A stretch of DNA of 64,000 nt from Variovorax sp. J22G73 (GCF_030317035.1 NZ_JASZYK010000001.1:434001-498000); one strand, 5' to 3'; positions 29,475 through 39,423 are shown, counted from the stretch's first letter. The notes: generated by a model not told the origin, from the sequence alone. Numbers and translations are program-made.

Positions 29475-30251
29475 ATGAGCGCAGCAACCATGAGCGAACA
29501 AGAAACCGTGTCGAATGCCGCGCAAGCCAAGGCGGCCGGCAAGACGCTGTTGAAGGTCAGCGGCCTGAAGGTGGGCTACGGCGGCATCCAGGCCGTGAAG
29601 GGCGTGGACTTCGAGGTGCGCGAGGGCGAGCTGGTCTCGCTCATCGGCTCCAACGGCGCCGGCAAGACCACCACCATGAAGGCGATCACCGGCACGCTGC
29701 CCGCGGGCGCGGGCCACATCGAGTTCCTGGGCCGCAGCATCAAGGGCCGCGGCGCCTGGGACCTGGTGGGCGAAGGGCTGGTGATGGTGCCGGAAGGCCG
29801 CGGCGTGTTTACGCGCATGACCATCACCGAGAACCTGCAGATCGGCGCCTACATCCGCAAGGACAAGGCCGAGATCGCCAGCGACATGGAGCGTGTGTTC
29901 GTGACCTTCCCGCGCCTGCGCGAGCGCAAGGACCAGCTGGCAGGCACGATGTCGGGCGGCGAGCAGCAGATGCTGGCCATGGGCCGCGCGCTGATGGCGC
30001 GCCCCAAGGTGCTGCTGCTGGACGAGCCCACCATGGGCCTGTCGCCCATCATGTGCGACAAGATCTTCGAGGTGGTGCAGACCGTGGCCTCGCAGGGCGT
30101 GACCATCCTGCTGGTGGAGCAGAACGCCAACCGCGCGCTGCAGCTGGCCGACCGGGGCTATGTGATGGAGTCGGGGCTCATCACGATGAATGGTGAAGCC
30201 AAGGCGCTGTTGAGCGACCCGCGTGTGCGGGCCGCGTACCTCGGCGAATAA
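29475..30251 (+). CDS. livF: Branched-chain amino acid type ABC transporter ATPase LivF
   Basis: A 258-residue ATPase, the second of the pair. Walker A GSNGAGKTT at 58-66, signature MSGGEQQMLAMGRALM, Walker B VLLLDEPTMGLSP, and LVEQNANRALQLADRGYVME, the LivF hallmark. The N-terminus is about 25 residues longer than E. coli LivF and lacks structure signals; an inner start at residue 6 is possible. It ends the operon, converging on a Bug-type binding-protein gene. Confidence 0.94.
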   Translation: MSAATMSEQETVSNAAQAKAAGKTLLKVSGLKVGYGGIQAVKGVDFEVREGELVSLIGSNGAGKTTTMKAITGTLPAGAGHIEFLGRSIKGRGAWDLVGEGLVMVPEGRGVFTRMTITENLQIGAYIRKDKAEIASDMERVFVTFPRLRERKDQLAGTMSGGEQQMLAMGRALMARPKVLLLDEPTMGLSPIMCDKIFEVVQTVASQGVTILLVEQNANRALQLADRGYVMESGLITMNGEAKALLSDPRVRAAYLGE

Positions 30252-30348
30252 GTTCGGCGATTAATCCCGGCGATTGACCTCGGCGCATATCCCGCCGAAG
30301 TCTCACCCAGACATACCGCGGAACCGGCATCGCCGGGCCGCTGGTATT

Positions 30349-30366
30349 GCCGCCCGAACGGGCGGC
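30349..30366. terminator. GC palindrome between convergent livF and Bug gene
   Basis: GCCGCCCGAACGGGCGGC has perfect 8-base arms with a two-base centre, between two convergent genes. No T-run follows on either strand, so termination here is a guess. Confidence 0.35.
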
Positions 30367-30388
30367 CAGGTGCGCGACGAGCTGGAGG

Positions 30389-31366
30389 TCAGTCGACCTT
30401 TGCGCCGGTCGCCTTCACGACCGCTTCGTACTTCGAGAGCTCGCTCTTCATGAACGCGCCGAACTGCTCCGGCGAGCTGGCCACCGGCTCGGCCAGCAGG
30501 CCGGCGAAGCGGGTCTTGGTTTCCGGCGCGTTCAGCGCCGCGACGAAGGCCTGGTTCAGTTTCACGACCACGTCGTGCGGCGTGCCGGCCGGCGCGACCA
30601 GCCCCCACCACGTGTCGATGGAAAAGCCCTTGAGCGTGTCCGCGATGGGCGGCACCTCGGGCAGCGAGTTGCTGCGCTGCAGCGTGGTCACGGCAATGGC
30701 CTTGAGCTTGCCCGAGCGGATGTTGGGCGCGGCGGTGGCGAGGTTGTCGAAGTTGAAGTCGACCTGCCCCGAGATCAGCGCCAGCTGCGCCGGGCTGCCG
30801 CCGTTGTACGGGATGTGCAGCGCGAAGATGCCCGCTTCCTTCTTGAACAGCTCGCCCGCCAGGTGCCCGGCGCTGCCGTTGCCGCCGCTGCCGTAGTTGA
30901 GCTTGGCGGGGTTGGCCTTGGCGTAGCGGATCAGGTCGGCCACGGTGTTGATGTTCAGGCGCTTGGCGGTGTCGGCGTTCATCACCAGCACGTTGGGCAC
31001 GCGGACCATCTGCGTGATGGGCGCGAAGTCGGTCGCGGCGTTGAACGGAATCTTGTTGTAGAGCCAGGGGTTCACCGCGTTGGTGGCGGTGGCCGCAATG
31101 CCGATGGTGAGGCCGTCGGCCGGCGCCTTGGCCACGATGTCGGCACCGATGTTGCCGCCCGCGCCGGGCTTGTTGTCGATGATGACCGGGCCCAGCGTGT
31201 CCTTCACGCGTTCGGCCAGGATGCGCGCCGTGTTGTCGATGGGGCCGCCGGCCGCGTACGGAACCACGAGGCGAATGGGGCGCTGTTGCTGGGCCATGGC
31301 CTGGCCGGTGCCCATCAGGGCGGTGGCGCTGGCGAGCAGCGTGAGGAGGAAGTGTCTCGTCTTCAT
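30389..31366 (-). CDS. Bug-family (TctC-like) periplasmic binding protein
   Basis: A 325-residue extracytoplasmic binding protein of the Bug family, which bind organic acids, amides or nicotinate-like ligands. Signal peptide MKTRHFLLTLLASATALMG, cleavage near AMA-Q. Bug landmarks: PIRLVVPYAAGGPIDNTAR at the mature start, NKPGAGGNIGADIVAKAPAD, NYGSGGNGSAGHLAGELF, and PYNGGSPAQLALISGQVDF. There are no membrane partner genes (tctA, tctB) nearby, so it is one of the orphan Bug proteins usual in this order. It follows a ferredoxin-type reductase gene in the same direction after 62 bases. Confidence 0.93.
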   Translation of the reverse strand: MKTRHFLLTLLASATALMGTGQAMAQQQRPIRLVVPYAAGGPIDNTARILAERVKDTLGPVIIDNKPGAGGNIGADIVAKAPADGLTIGIAATATNAVNPWLYNKIPFNAATDFAPITQMVRVPNVLVMNADTAKRLNINTVADLIRYAKANPAKLNYGSGGNGSAGHLAGELFKKEAGIFALHIPYNGGSPAQLALISGQVDFNFDNLATAAPNIRSGKLKAIAVTTLQRSNSLPEVPPIADTLKGFSIDTWWGLVAPAGTPHDVVVKLNQAFVAALNAPETKTRFAGLLAEPVASSPEQFGAFMKSELSKYEAVVKATGAKVD

Positions 31367-31383
31367 TGTTTTGCGGGTTTTTC

Positions 31384-31437
31384 TCAGGGAAATCAGGGGA
31401 ACCAGGGGAATCAAGGGAATCAGGAGCGTCAGGGCAG
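31384..31437. repeat. Six-unit 9-bp tandem array
   Basis: Six consecutive 9-base units with consensus TCAGGGGAA (TCAGGGAAA, TCAGGGGAA, CCAGGGGAA, TCAAGGGAA, TCAGGAGCG, TCAGGGCAG). The last unit contains the stop codon of the reductase gene (TGA, read as TCA on this strand). It fills most of the spacer before the Bug gene. Confidence 0.65.
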
Positions 31438-32493
31438 GGCCTTGTCGGCCTCCGTGGTGAACGCGTCGGCGAAGAACTCTTCTTCGGGCAGGCCGGCCAG
31501 CGCCACGTAGTCGCGCTTGGCCGAGTCGACCACGATGGGCGCGCCGCAGGCGTACACCTGGTGGCCCGAGAGGTCGGCAAAGTCTTGCAGCACGGCCTGG
31601 TGGACGAATCCGGTACGCCCGGTCCAGTTGTCGTCGGGCGTGGCGTTGGACACGACGGGCACGTAGCGCAGGTGGGGCATCTGCGCCATCTGCTCGCGCA
31701 GCCATGCGTCCATGTACAGGTCTTCGGGGCGGCGGCCGCCCCAGTAGAGCGTGGCGGGCCGCTCGATGGCCTTGTGCTTCATGTGCTCCAGCAGCGCCTT
31801 GATCGGCGCGAAGCCCGTGCCGGAGGCCAGCAGCACCATCGGCTTGTCGGAGTCCTCGCGCAGGAAGAAGCTGCCGAAAGGGCCTTCGATGCGCAGGATT
31901 TCCTTCTCTTTCATCGTGCCGAACACATGGTCGGTGAACTTGCCGCCGGGCAGGTGCCGCAGGTGCAGCTCGATGCCCGTGCCGGGCTCGCCCAGCGTGT
32001 GCGGCGCGTTGGCCATCGAGTAGCTGCGGCGGGCGCCGTCGCGCAGGATGAACTCCACGTACTGGCCCGCATGGAACTGCAGCGGTTCGCCGGCCGGCAG
32101 CTGCAGGCGCACCATCATCACGTCGTGCGACAGCCGCGTGAGGCCCTGCACGCGCACCGGCATCTTGCGGATCGGCATGGCGCCGGCCTCGGTGACCTGG
32201 CGCGACTCGAGCACCACGTCGCTCGTGGCGTGGGCGCAGCAGGTCAGCACGAAGCCGGCGAGCTGTTCCTCGGCGCTCAGGGCCTTGCTCTGGTGCGGGC
32301 CAAGCGTGACCTCGCCGGAGAGCTTGCGGCACTTGCAGGAGCCGCAGGCGCCGTCCTTGCAGCCGTAGGGGAGGCCGATGCCCTGGCGGATGCCGGCCGC
32401 CAGGATGGTTTCGTCGCCGTGGACCACGAAGTGGCGCCCGCTGGGTTCGACGGTGATGGAAAAGCCCGCCTCGTGCGGCGCGGTAGCAGTCAT
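31429..32493 (-). CDS. Ferredoxin-type NAD(P)H oxidoreductase (2Fe-2S, FAD)
   Basis: A 354-residue electron-transfer reductase. The N-terminal plant-type 2Fe-2S domain has cysteines at 45, 50, 53 and about 86 (YGCKDGACGSCKCRK, TCCAHA). A flavin domain follows (RRSYSMANAP, the RxYS contact), then the NAD(P)H domain (LLASGTGFAPIKALLE). The best family match is the AscD/CDP-6-deoxy-glucoseen-reductase-like group and the reductase part of aromatic-ring oxygenases. No oxygenase subunit lies nearby, so the partner is unknown. I start at the ATG at 32493; longer in-frame readings are spurious. Confidence 0.88.
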   Translation of the reverse strand: MTATAPHEAGFSITVEPSGRHFVVHGDETILAAGIRQGIGLPYGCKDGACGSCKCRKLSGEVTLGPHQSKALSAEEQLAGFVLTCCAHATSDVVLESRQVTEAGAMPIRKMPVRVQGLTRLSHDVMMVRLQLPAGEPLQFHAGQYVEFILRDGARRSYSMANAPHTLGEPGTGIELHLRHLPGGKFTDHVFGTMKEKEILRIEGPFGSFFLREDSDKPMVLLASGTGFAPIKALLEHMKHKAIERPATLYWGGRRPEDLYMDAWLREQMAQMPHLRYVPVVSNATPDDNWTGRTGFVHQAVLQDFADLSGHQVYACGAPIVVDSAKRDYVALAGLPEEEFFADAFTTEADKALP

Positions 32494-32572
32494 CGGTATT
32501 CTTCGAGGGGTAAATATCTCCCGGCTTGCGGGCAGGCTCGGGAGCAACTGAATTCGGACAGGAACCAAGATT

Positions 32573-33619
32573 TTGCCTTCAATCAATAGCCCCTCCGGCG
32601 CCCTGCCGGCGCGGTTCCGGCGCGAGCGCCTCCTGATCGTCGGTTGCGGCGATGTCGGCCAACGCGTGGCGCGCGAGCTCAGAGGCCGCATGCAACTCGT
32701 CGCGCTCACGTCCTCGGCCGACCGCGTGGGCGGCCTGCGCGCGGCCGGCATCCGACCGCTGCTTGGCAACCTGGACGACGCGGCCACCCTGCGCCGGCTC
32801 GCGGGCATCGCCACCCGTGTGCTGCACCTGGCCCCGCCCGCGCGCGACGGCGGCGCCGCCTGGTGGCGCGACCAGCGCACCACGGCGCTGGCGCGCGCGC
32901 TGCGGTTGCGCTCGGTGCCTTCGACCATCGTCTATGGCTCGACCAGCGGCGTGTATGGCAACTGCGAAGGCGCCCACGTGAGCGAAACCCGCGCCGTGCG
33001 GCCCGACACCCCGCGCGCCCATCGCCGCGTGGACGCCGAGCGCGCCGTGCGATGGCTGGGCCGCAGCGCCGGCGTGCGCGCCAGCATCCTGCGCATTCCG
33101 GGCATCTACGCGCCCGACCGCGAGAACGGCACGCCCCGCGCCCGCCTGGAGCGCGGCACACCTGTGCTGCGGCGCGAAGACGACGTGTACACCAACCACA
33201 TCCACGCCGACGACCTGGCGCGCGCGTGCGTGGCGGCGCTGTTCCGCGGCAAGCCGCAGCGCATCGTGCATGCGTCGGACGACACCGAGCTGCGCATGGG
33301 CGACTACATCGACCTGGCGGCCGACCTGTACGGCATGCCCCGCCCGCCGCGCGTCGCGCGCGGCGAGGCCGAGCGGCAATTGTCGGTGCAGCTGCTGAGT
33401 TTCATGGGGGAGTCGCGCCTGCTGGACAACACGCGGCTGAAGCGCGAATTGCGGGTGCGGTTGGCTTATCCAACGGTGCACACCGGTTTGCAGGAAGCGG
33501 CCTGCGGGTCAGACCGCCAAAGTGTGGTGCCCGGGGCCGGAATCGAACCGGCACACCTTTCGGTGGGGGATTTTGAGTCCCCTGCGTCTACCAATTTCAC
33601 CACCCGGGCAGGGTTCTGA
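32573..33619 (+). CDS. SDR/epimerase-like NAD(P)-binding protein, reading through an antisense tRNA gene
   Basis: A 348-residue NAD-dependent epimerase/dehydratase relative. TTG start at 32573. The N-terminal Rossmann motif is LLIVGCGDVGQRVARE (21-36), with STSGVYGNCEGAHV in place of the classic SSxxVYG active-site region (the YxxxK is not obvious), and DVYTNHIHADDLARAC typical of the family. The chain stays open past the normal end (about residue 303) and translates the complement of the tRNA-Leu gene (VVPGAGIEPAHL). Either the natural stop has been lost or a terminal frame change occurred. The function is unknown; YeeZ-like proteins are the closest type I recognise. Confidence 0.7.
   Translation: MPSINSPSGALPARFRRERLLIVGCGDVGQRVARELRGRMQLVALTSSADRVGGLRAAGIRPLLGNLDDAATLRRLAGIATRVLHLAPPARDGGAAWWRDQRTTALARALRLRSVPSTIVYGSTSGVYGNCEGAHVSETRAVRPDTPRAHRRVDAERAVRWLGRSAGVRASILRIPGIYAPDRENGTPRARLERGTPVLRREDDVYTNHIHADDLARACVAALFRGKPQRIVHASDDTELRMGDYIDLAADLYGMPRPPRVARGEAERQLSVQLLSFMGESRLLDNTRLKRELRVRLAYPTVHTGLQEAACGSDRQSVVPGAGIEPAHLSVGDFESPASTNFTTRAGF
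33525..33609 (-). tRNA. tRNA-Leu (anticodon CAA)
   Basis: Read on the minus strand it is an 85-base class II tRNA starting GCCCGGGTGGTGAAATTGGT and ending GCCCCGGGCACCA, with CCA encoded. The acceptor stem pairs GCCCGGG with CCCGGGC. The anticodon loop CTCAAAA between GGGGA and TCCCC gives CAA. A long variable arm and GGTTCGATTCC T-loop are present. It lies inside the 3' end of an open reading frame on the other strand. Confidence 0.95.
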
Positions 33620-33651
33620 AGCAAGCCCAAAATTATGGCACAGTGGCTGCC

Positions 33652-34554
33652 ATGAATTATCCGACGATCGAAGATGCCATCGGCAAGACCCCCCTGGTCG
33701 CACTGCAACGCATCCATGCAGCAGAAAACGCGAAGCGCGGCAACGTGATTCTCGGCAAGCTCGAAGGCAACAACCCCGCGGGTTCGGTCAAAGACCGGCC
33801 GGCCCTCTCGATGATCAAGCGCGCCGAAGAGCGCGGCGAGATCAAGCCCGGCGACACGCTGATCGAAGCCACCTCCGGCAACACCGGCATCGCCCTGGCC
33901 ATGGCCGCGGCCATCAAGGGCTACCGCATGGTGCTCATCATGCCGGAGGACCTCTCCGTGGAGCGCGCCCAGACCATGAAGGCCTTCGGCGCCGAGCTCG
34001 TGCTCACGCCCAAGAGCGGCGGCATGGAATATGCCCGCGACCTGGCCGAGCAGATGGTCGGCCAGGGCAAGGGCCGCGTGCTCGACCAGTTCGCCAACCC
34101 CGACAACCCGCGCATCCATTACGAGACCACCGGCCCCGAGATCTGGGCCGACACCAAGGGCAAGGTGACGCACTTCGTGAGCGCGATGGGCACCACCGGC
34201 ACCATCACCGGCGTGTCGCGCTTCCTGAAAGAGAAGAACCCCGCGGTGCGCATCATCGGCGCGCAGCCGGCCGAGGGCTCCCGCATTCCGGGCATCCGCA
34301 AGTGGCCGGCCGAGTACATGCCCAAGATCTTCGACCCGAGCCGTGTCGACCAGGAAATCAGCGTGACCCAGGACGACGCCGAGGAAATGTGCCGGCGCCT
34401 GGCGCGCGAAGAGGGCATCTTCGGAGGCATTTCGGCGGCCGGTGCCCTGTGGGCCGCGCTCGAGGTGTCGAAGACGGTCGAGAACGCGACCATCGTGTTC
34501 GTGGTCTGCGACCGCGGCGACCGCTACCTCTCCACCGGCGTGTTCCCCGCCTGA
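33652..34554 (+). CDS. cysM: Cysteine synthase B (O-acetylserine sulfhydrylase, CysM type)
   Basis: A 300-residue PLP enzyme making cysteine from O-acetylserine and sulfide, or S-sulfocysteine from thiosulfate. Start at ATG 33652 (MNYPTIEDAIGKTPLVALQR); a GTG three codons earlier is possible. The PLP lysine is K47 in NNPAGSVKDRPA, the substrate loop is TSGNTGIALAM, and PLP phosphate is bound by GTTGTITGVSRFL. CysM is favoured over CysK by the opening YPTIEDAIG and by the short C-terminus. It begins 43 bases after the tRNA on the other strand. Confidence 0.95.
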   Translation: MNYPTIEDAIGKTPLVALQRIHAAENAKRGNVILGKLEGNNPAGSVKDRPALSMIKRAEERGEIKPGDTLIEATSGNTGIALAMAAAIKGYRMVLIMPEDLSVERAQTMKAFGAELVLTPKSGGMEYARDLAEQMVGQGKGRVLDQFANPDNPRIHYETTGPEIWADTKGKVTHFVSAMGTTGTITGVSRFLKEKNPAVRIIGAQPAEGSRIPGIRKWPAEYMPKIFDPSRVDQEISVTQDDAEEMCRRLAREEGIFGGISAAGALWAALEVSKTVENATIVFVVCDRGDRYLSTGVFPA

Positions 34555-34646
34555 CCCAAAGCGCCAGCACCCCGCAGTACCCGTCAACCCGCCATCCGCC
34601 CGCTCGCTCGCCAGCAGGCGCGGCCATAAAATGAAAAGAGACTTCC

Positions 34647-35222
34647 ATGCCCCATCCCAAGTTCTGCCAGGTCTGCGCCACGCCGCTCGAGTGGATCGCG
34701 CTGATGGAAGACGGCGGCCCCAAGGAGCGGCTGCGCTGCCCCAACTGCGGCCACACGCACTGGAACAACCCCACGCCCGTGCTCGCCGCCATCGTCGAGT
34801 ACCGCGGCCAGGTGCTGCTGGCGCGCAATGCGGCATGGCCGGGCAAGATGTTCGCGCTGATCACCGGCTTCATGGAAGCCGGCGAAACGCCCGAGGAAGG
34901 CATCGCGCGCGAGGTGAAGGAAGAAACCAACCTCGACGTCAGCGCCACCAAGCTGGTGGGGGCCTACGACTTCCAGCGCATGAACCAGATCATCATCGCG
35001 TACCACGTCGTGGCCGACGGCGAGGTCAAGCTCTCGCCCGAACTGGTCGACTACCGCCTGTACGACCTGCCGGACCTGAAGTGCTGGCCCGCCGGCACCG
35101 GCTACGCGCTGGCCGACTGGCTGCGCACGCGCGGGCACGAGCCGGTGTTCTTCACCGCGGCGGAAAACGAAGAGCGCCGCCGCGGCCTGAACCTGCCGCC
35201 GGAGCCAGGCAATGCCAGCTGA
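34647..35222 (+). CDS. Nudix hydrolase with zinc ribbon
   Basis: A 191-residue hydrolase of nucleoside diphosphate derivatives. Two CxxC pairs (C7/C10 and C31/C34) make an N-terminal zinc ribbon, followed by the Nudix box GFMEAGETPEEGIAREVKEE (74-93), whose REVKEE core is complete. The arrangement resembles the C-terminal two thirds of NADH pyrophosphatase NudC, but shorter and without its N-terminal domain; substrate is not certain. The stop overlaps the tusA-like start by 11 bases, so the two are coupled. Confidence 0.9.
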   Translation: MPHPKFCQVCATPLEWIALMEDGGPKERLRCPNCGHTHWNNPTPVLAAIVEYRGQVLLARNAAWPGKMFALITGFMEAGETPEEGIAREVKEETNLDVSATKLVGAYDFQRMNQIIIAYHVVADGEVKLSPELVDYRLYDLPDLKCWPAGTGYALADWLRTRGHEPVFFTAAENEERRRGLNLPPEPGNAS

Positions 35223-35445
35223 AGTCGACCGCGAACTCGACACGCGGGGCCTGAACTGCCCGCTGCCCATCCTCAAGGCGAAGAAATCGCTCAACGACAT
35301 GGCGAGCGGCCAGCTGCTCAAGGTGGTGTCCACCGACCCCGGATCGATCCGCGACTTCCAGGCCTTCGCGCGCCAGACGGGCAACGAACTGGTGGAGCAG
35401 CAGACGGTGGGGAGCGACTTCATCCACGTCCTGAAGCGCCGCTGA
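35212..35445 (+). CDS. TusA-family sulfurtransferase
   Basis: A 77-residue sulfur carrier protein. The signature RGLNCPLPILKAKKSL contains the active cysteine (C16 in CPLPILK), followed by VVSTDPGSIRDFQAFARQTG, as in TusA/SirA/YedF. It may relay sulfur for tRNA thiolation or sulfur metabolism; next to cysM this fits. It overlaps the Nudix gene. A strong terminator follows. Confidence 0.93.
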   Translation: MPAEVDRELDTRGLNCPLPILKAKKSLNDMASGQLLKVVSTDPGSIRDFQAFARQTGNELVEQQTVGSDFIHVLKRR

Positions 35446-35462
35446 TCCGGCAGCAGAAAAGC

Positions 35463-35488
35463 AAAAGGGCCGCAGCAGCGGCCCTTTT
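35463..35488. terminator. Bidirectional terminator between tusA-like gene and galU
   Basis: AAAAGGGCCGC, loop AGCA, GCGGCCCTTTT. The arms are perfect (11 bases), with A4 and T4 on both sides, so it serves both convergent genes. Confidence 0.9.
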
Positions 35489-35528
35489 CACAAGCGTGTT
35501 CAGCGCAACCGCGCGCTGACGCGCACGC

Positions 35529-36419
35529 TTACAGCTTCAGGCTCTTGAGGTACTCGCGAAACTCCGCGCCCACCTCGGGGTGCGCCAGCGCCAGCTCCAC
35601 GGAGGCCTGCAGGAAGCCTTCCTTGCTGCCGCAGTCGTAGCGGATGCCCTTGTACGAATAGGCGTAGACCGATTCCTTCTTCATCAGCGCAGCGATGCCG
35701 TCGGTCAGCTGGATCTCGCCGCCCGCGCCCTTGGGCTGGTTGCGAATCTCGGCGAACACGCCCGGCGTGAGGATGTAGCGGCCGGCCACGCCCAGGCGCG
35801 ACGGTGCGTCTTCGGGCTTGGGCTTTTCCACCATGTGGCTGACCTTGACCAGGCCGTCCTCGATGGCGTCGCCGGCCACGATGCCGTAGCGCTTCACGTG
35901 TTCCAGCGGCACTTCCTGCACCGCCAGCAGCGAGCTGCCCAGGCGGTCGAAGGTGGCCGTCATTTGCGCCAGCACCGGCTGGCCGCCGACGGGGCCGACC
36001 ATCAGGTCGTCCGCCAGCAGCACGGCGAAGGGCTCGTTGCCCACCAGGTGCTCGGCGCACAGCACGGCATGGCCCAGGCCCAGCATGCGCGGCTGGCGCA
36101 CGTACGAGCAGGTCATGTCGTCGGGCATCACCGAGCGCGCGATGTTCAGCAGGGCGGTCTTGCCGCTGGCCTCGAGCTGGCTTTCGAGCTCGTAGGCGGT
36201 GTCGTAATGGTCTTCGATGGCGCGCTTGTTGCGGCCCGTGACGAAGATCATGTCGCGAATGCCCGCGGCATACGCTTCTTCCACGGCGTACTGGATCAGC
36301 GGCTTGTCCACCACCGGCAGCATTTCCTTGGGCTGTGCCTTGGTGGCGGGCAGAAAGCGGGTGCCAAAGCCCGCCACGGGAAATACAGCCTTGCGGATAC
36401 GTGTCGATGGTGTGGACAT
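35529..36419 (-). CDS. galU: UTP-glucose-1-phosphate uridylyltransferase
   Basis: A 296-residue enzyme making UDP-glucose for LPS, exopolysaccharide and trehalose-type sugars. Key parts: [20 protein letters not shown] (nucleotide loop, residues 10-29), [31 protein letters not shown], and [20 protein letters not shown]. Length and motifs are typical of bacterial GalU. It stands between valS (same direction, 114 bases upstream) and the convergent tusA-like gene. Confidence 0.97.
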   Translation of the reverse strand: MSTPSTRIRKAVFPVAGFGTRFLPATKAQPKEMLPVVDKPLIQYAVEEAYAAGIRDMIFVTGRNKRAIEDHYDTAYELESQLEASGKTALLNIARSVMPDDMTCSYVRQPRMLGLGHAVLCAEHLVGNEPFAVLLADDLMVGPVGGQPVLAQMTATFDRLGSSLLAVQEVPLEHVKRYGIVAGDAIEDGLVKVSHMVEKPKPEDAPSRLGVAGRYILTPGVFAEIRNQPKGAGGEIQLTDGIAALMKKESVYAYSYKGIRYDCGSKEGFLQASVELALAHPEVGAEFREYLKSLKL

Positions 36420-36533
36420 GGGCAGGTTCTGCTTCAGTTTTGTTGGAAGAAGGTAAGTAAGTGCGCCGGGCGCGCTGGAACAGCAAGCAATTGCTGAACC
36501 AGCATCCTAAACGCCCCCGATTTCACACGTCTG

Positions 36534-39413
36534 TCAGCCGAGGCGCACAAGCTGGTCGCGCAGGCGCTCCAGCGTGGCGCTGAAGTCGGCCAGGCGCTTG
36601 CGCTCCTGGTCGATCACCGCAGGCGGCGCCTTGGCCACGAAGGCCTCGTTGCCCAGCTTGCCGTGCACCTTGGCAATTTCGCCTTCGATGCGCGCAATTT
36701 CCTTGCCGATGCGCAGCTTCTCCGCAGCCTTGTCGATCTCCATGTGCAGGCACAGGCGCACCGCGCCCACCACCGCCACGGGCGCCGCCTCGGCCGCGGC
36801 CTGCCAGGAGGCCTCGTCGTCGAAGACCTTCACTTCCTTGAGCTTGGCCAGCGCCTGCAGCACCGGCGCCGATTCGCGCAGGAAGGCCGCGCCCTCGGCA
36901 TCGTCGGCCACCGCGTACAGCGGCAGGCGCATGGCGGGCGACACGTTCATCTCGCCGCGCAGCGTGCGGCAGGCGTCGACCAGGCCCTTCAGCCGTGCCA
37001 CGTGCGCCTCGGCGGCTTCGTCGATCTTCTCGGGCTGGCTCTTCGGATACGCCGCCACCATGATCGACGCGCCCTCGCGGCCCGCGACCGTCGACACCTT
37101 CTGCCACAGCTCTTCGGTGATGAACGGAATCACCGGGTGCGCCAGGCGCAGCAGCGTTTCCAGCGTGCGGATGAGCGTGCGGCGCGTGGCGCGCTTTTGC
37201 GAATCGTCGCCGGTCTGGATCTGCACCTTGGCAATTTCCAGGTACCAGTCGCAGAACTCGTCCCAGGCGAACTGGTAGATGGCGTTGGCCACGTTGTCCA
37301 GGCGATATTCCTCGAAGCCCTTGGCCACCTCGGCTTCCACGCGCTGCAGCTGCGACACGATCCAGTAGTCGGCGCGGCTGAACTTCAGGTAGCCGTGGGC
37401 CGGGCCGCCGACCTTGCAGTCTTCCTTGGTGTGCTCCAGCAGGCCGCAGTCCTGGCCTTCGCAGTTCATCAGCACGAAGCGCGTGGCGTTCCAGAGCTTG
37501 TTGCAGAAGTTGCGGTAGCCCTCGCAGCGCTTCGAGTCAAAGTTGATGCTGCGGCCCAGGGATGCCAGCGAGGCGAAAGTGAAGCGCAGCGCATCGGCGC
37601 CGAAGGCCGGAATGCCCTCCGGGAATTCCTTCTGCGTGTTCTTGCGCACCGCGGGCGCGGTCTCGGGCTTGCGCAGGCCCTGCGTGCGCTTGTCGAGCAG
37701 CTCGGGCAGCTGGATGCCGTCGATCAGGTCCACCGGGTCGAGCACGTTGCCTTCGGACTTGCTCATCTTCTTGCCCTGCGCGTCGCGCACCAGGCCGTGG
37801 ATGTACACGTGCTTGAACGGCACCTTGCCGATGAAGTGCTTGGTCATCATGATCATCCGGGCGACCCAGAAGAAGATGATGTCGTAGCCCGTCACCAGCA
37901 CGGTGGAGGGCAGGTACAGCTCGAGGTCCTGCGTCTTCCCGGGCCAGCCCAGCGAAGAGAAGGGCACCAGGGCCGACGAGTACCAGGTGTCGAGCACGTC
38001 CTCGTCGCGCACCAGCGTCTTGCCCGGCGCCTTGGCTTGCGCGTCGGCCTCGTTCTCGGCCACGTACACGTTGCCGTCCTCGTCGTACCAGGCCGGAATC
38101 TGGTGGCCCCACCAGAGTTGGCGCGAGATGGTCCAGTCCTGGATGTTCTCCATCCAGTGGTTGTAGGTGTTGACCCAGTTCTCGGGCACGAAGCGCACCT
38201 CGCCCGACTTCACCACGTCGATGGCTTTCTGCGCGATCGACTGGCCGTCGGCGCCGGGGCGCGTCATGGCCACGTACCATTGGTCGGTGAGCATCGGCTC
38301 CACGATGGCGCCTGAGCGCGCGCAGCGCGGCACCATCAGCTTGTGCTTCTTCACCTCGACCAGCAGGCCCAGCGCGTCCAGGTCGGCCACGATGGCCTTG
38401 CGCGCCACGAAGCGGTCCAGCCCGCGGTACTTCTCGGGCGCGTTGTCGTTGATGGTCGCGTCCAGCGTGAGGATGCCGATCACCTCCAGCTTGTGGCGCT
38501 GGCCGACGGCGTAGTCGTTGTAGTCGTGCGCCGGCGTGACCTTGACCACGCCCGTGCCGAAGGCCTTGTCGACGTAGTCGTCGGCAATGATCGGAATCAG
38601 CCGGTCCACCAGCGGCAGCTTCACGCGCTGGCCGATCAGGTGCTTGTAGCGGTCGTCTTCCGGGTGCACCATGACGGCGGTGTCGCCCAGCATGGTCTCG
38701 GGGCGGGTGGTGGCCACGGTCAGCGTGCCGCTGCCGTCTTCCAGCGGGTAGGCGATGTGCCAGAGCGAGCCGTCTTCCTCTTCGCTTTCCACCTCGAGGT
38801 CGCTCACCGAGGTCTTGAGCACCGGGTCCCAGTTGCCCAGGCGCTTGCCGCGGTAGATCAGGCCTTCTTCGTACAGCTTCACGAAGGTGTGGGTCACCAC
38901 CTTCGAGAGGTCGTCGTCCATGGTGAAGTATTCGCGGCTCCAGTCGACCGTGTCGCCCATGCGGCGCATCTGCTCGGTGATGGTGTTGCCCGACTTTTCC
39001 TTCCATTCCCACACGCGCGCCACGAAGTTCTTGCGGCCCAGGTCATGGCGGCTGACCTTCTGCTCCTGCAGCTGGCGCTCCACCACGATCTGCGTGGCGA
39101 TGCCCGCGTGATCGGTGCCCGGCACCCACACGGTGTTGTCGCCCTTCATGCGGTGGTAGCGCGTGAGGCTGTCCATGATCGTCTGGTTGAACGCATGGCC
39201 CATGTGCAGCGTGCCCGTCACGTTGGGGGGCGGCAGCTGGATGGCGAATGCGTCGGCGCCGTCCTTGGGTTGCTGCGTGCCGCGGAAGCCCGCCTTGGCG
39301 TAGCCGCGCTTTTCCCATTCCGGGCCCCAGTGCGCCTCGATGGCGGCGGGTTCGAAGGATTTCGACAGGCTGTCGAGGCCGGGTTGGGCAGGGGGGGTGA
39401 TGGGTTCGCTCAT
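36534..39413 (-). CDS. valS: Valyl-tRNA synthetase
   Basis: A 959-residue class Ia synthetase charging tRNA-Val. HIGH appears as HMGH at 70-73 ([15 protein letters not shown]), and KMSKS at 549-553 ([13 protein letters not shown]). Editing domain with [19 protein letters not shown] and a C-terminal coiled coil ([20 protein letters not shown]) that supports tRNA binding. The leader holds a terminator-like hairpin just before the start codon, which may serve attenuation. Confidence 0.98.
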   Translation of the reverse strand: MSEPITPPAQPGLDSLSKSFEPAAIEAHWGPEWEKRGYAKAGFRGTQQPKDGADAFAIQLPPPNVTGTLHMGHAFNQTIMDSLTRYHRMKGDNTVWVPGTDHAGIATQIVVERQLQEQKVSRHDLGRKNFVARVWEWKEKSGNTITEQMRRMGDTVDWSREYFTMDDDLSKVVTHTFVKLYEEGLIYRGKRLGNWDPVLKTSVSDLEVESEEEDGSLWHIAYPLEDGSGTLTVATTRPETMLGDTAVMVHPEDDRYKHLIGQRVKLPLVDRLIPIIADDYVDKAFGTGVVKVTPAHDYNDYAVGQRHKLEVIGILTLDATINDNAPEKYRGLDRFVARKAIVADLDALGLLVEVKKHKLMVPRCARSGAIVEPMLTDQWYVAMTRPGADGQSIAQKAIDVVKSGEVRFVPENWVNTYNHWMENIQDWTISRQLWWGHQIPAWYDEDGNVYVAENEADAQAKAPGKTLVRDEDVLDTWYSSALVPFSSLGWPGKTQDLELYLPSTVLVTGYDIIFFWVARMIMMTKHFIGKVPFKHVYIHGLVRDAQGKKMSKSEGNVLDPVDLIDGIQLPELLDKRTQGLRKPETAPAVRKNTQKEFPEGIPAFGADALRFTFASLASLGRSINFDSKRCEGYRNFCNKLWNATRFVLMNCEGQDCGLLEHTKEDCKVGGPAHGYLKFSRADYWIVSQLQRVEAEVAKGFEEYRLDNVANAIYQFAWDEFCDWYLEIAKVQIQTGDDSQKRATRRTLIRTLETLLRLAHPVIPFITEELWQKVSTVAGREGASIMVAAYPKSQPEKIDEAAEAHVARLKGLVDACRTLRGEMNVSPAMRLPLYAVADDAEGAAFLRESAPVLQALAKLKEVKVFDDEASWQAAAEAAPVAVVGAVRLCLHMEIDKAAEKLRIGKEIARIEGEIAKVHGKLGNEAFVAKAPPAVIDQERKRLADFSATLERLRDQLVRLG

Positions 39414-39423
39414 GGGGAATGCA

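Noticed and set aside
26526..30251. A complete amino acid uptake system
   Set aside because: No periplasmic amino acid binding protein is adjacent; the nearby Bug protein is of a different family and convergent.
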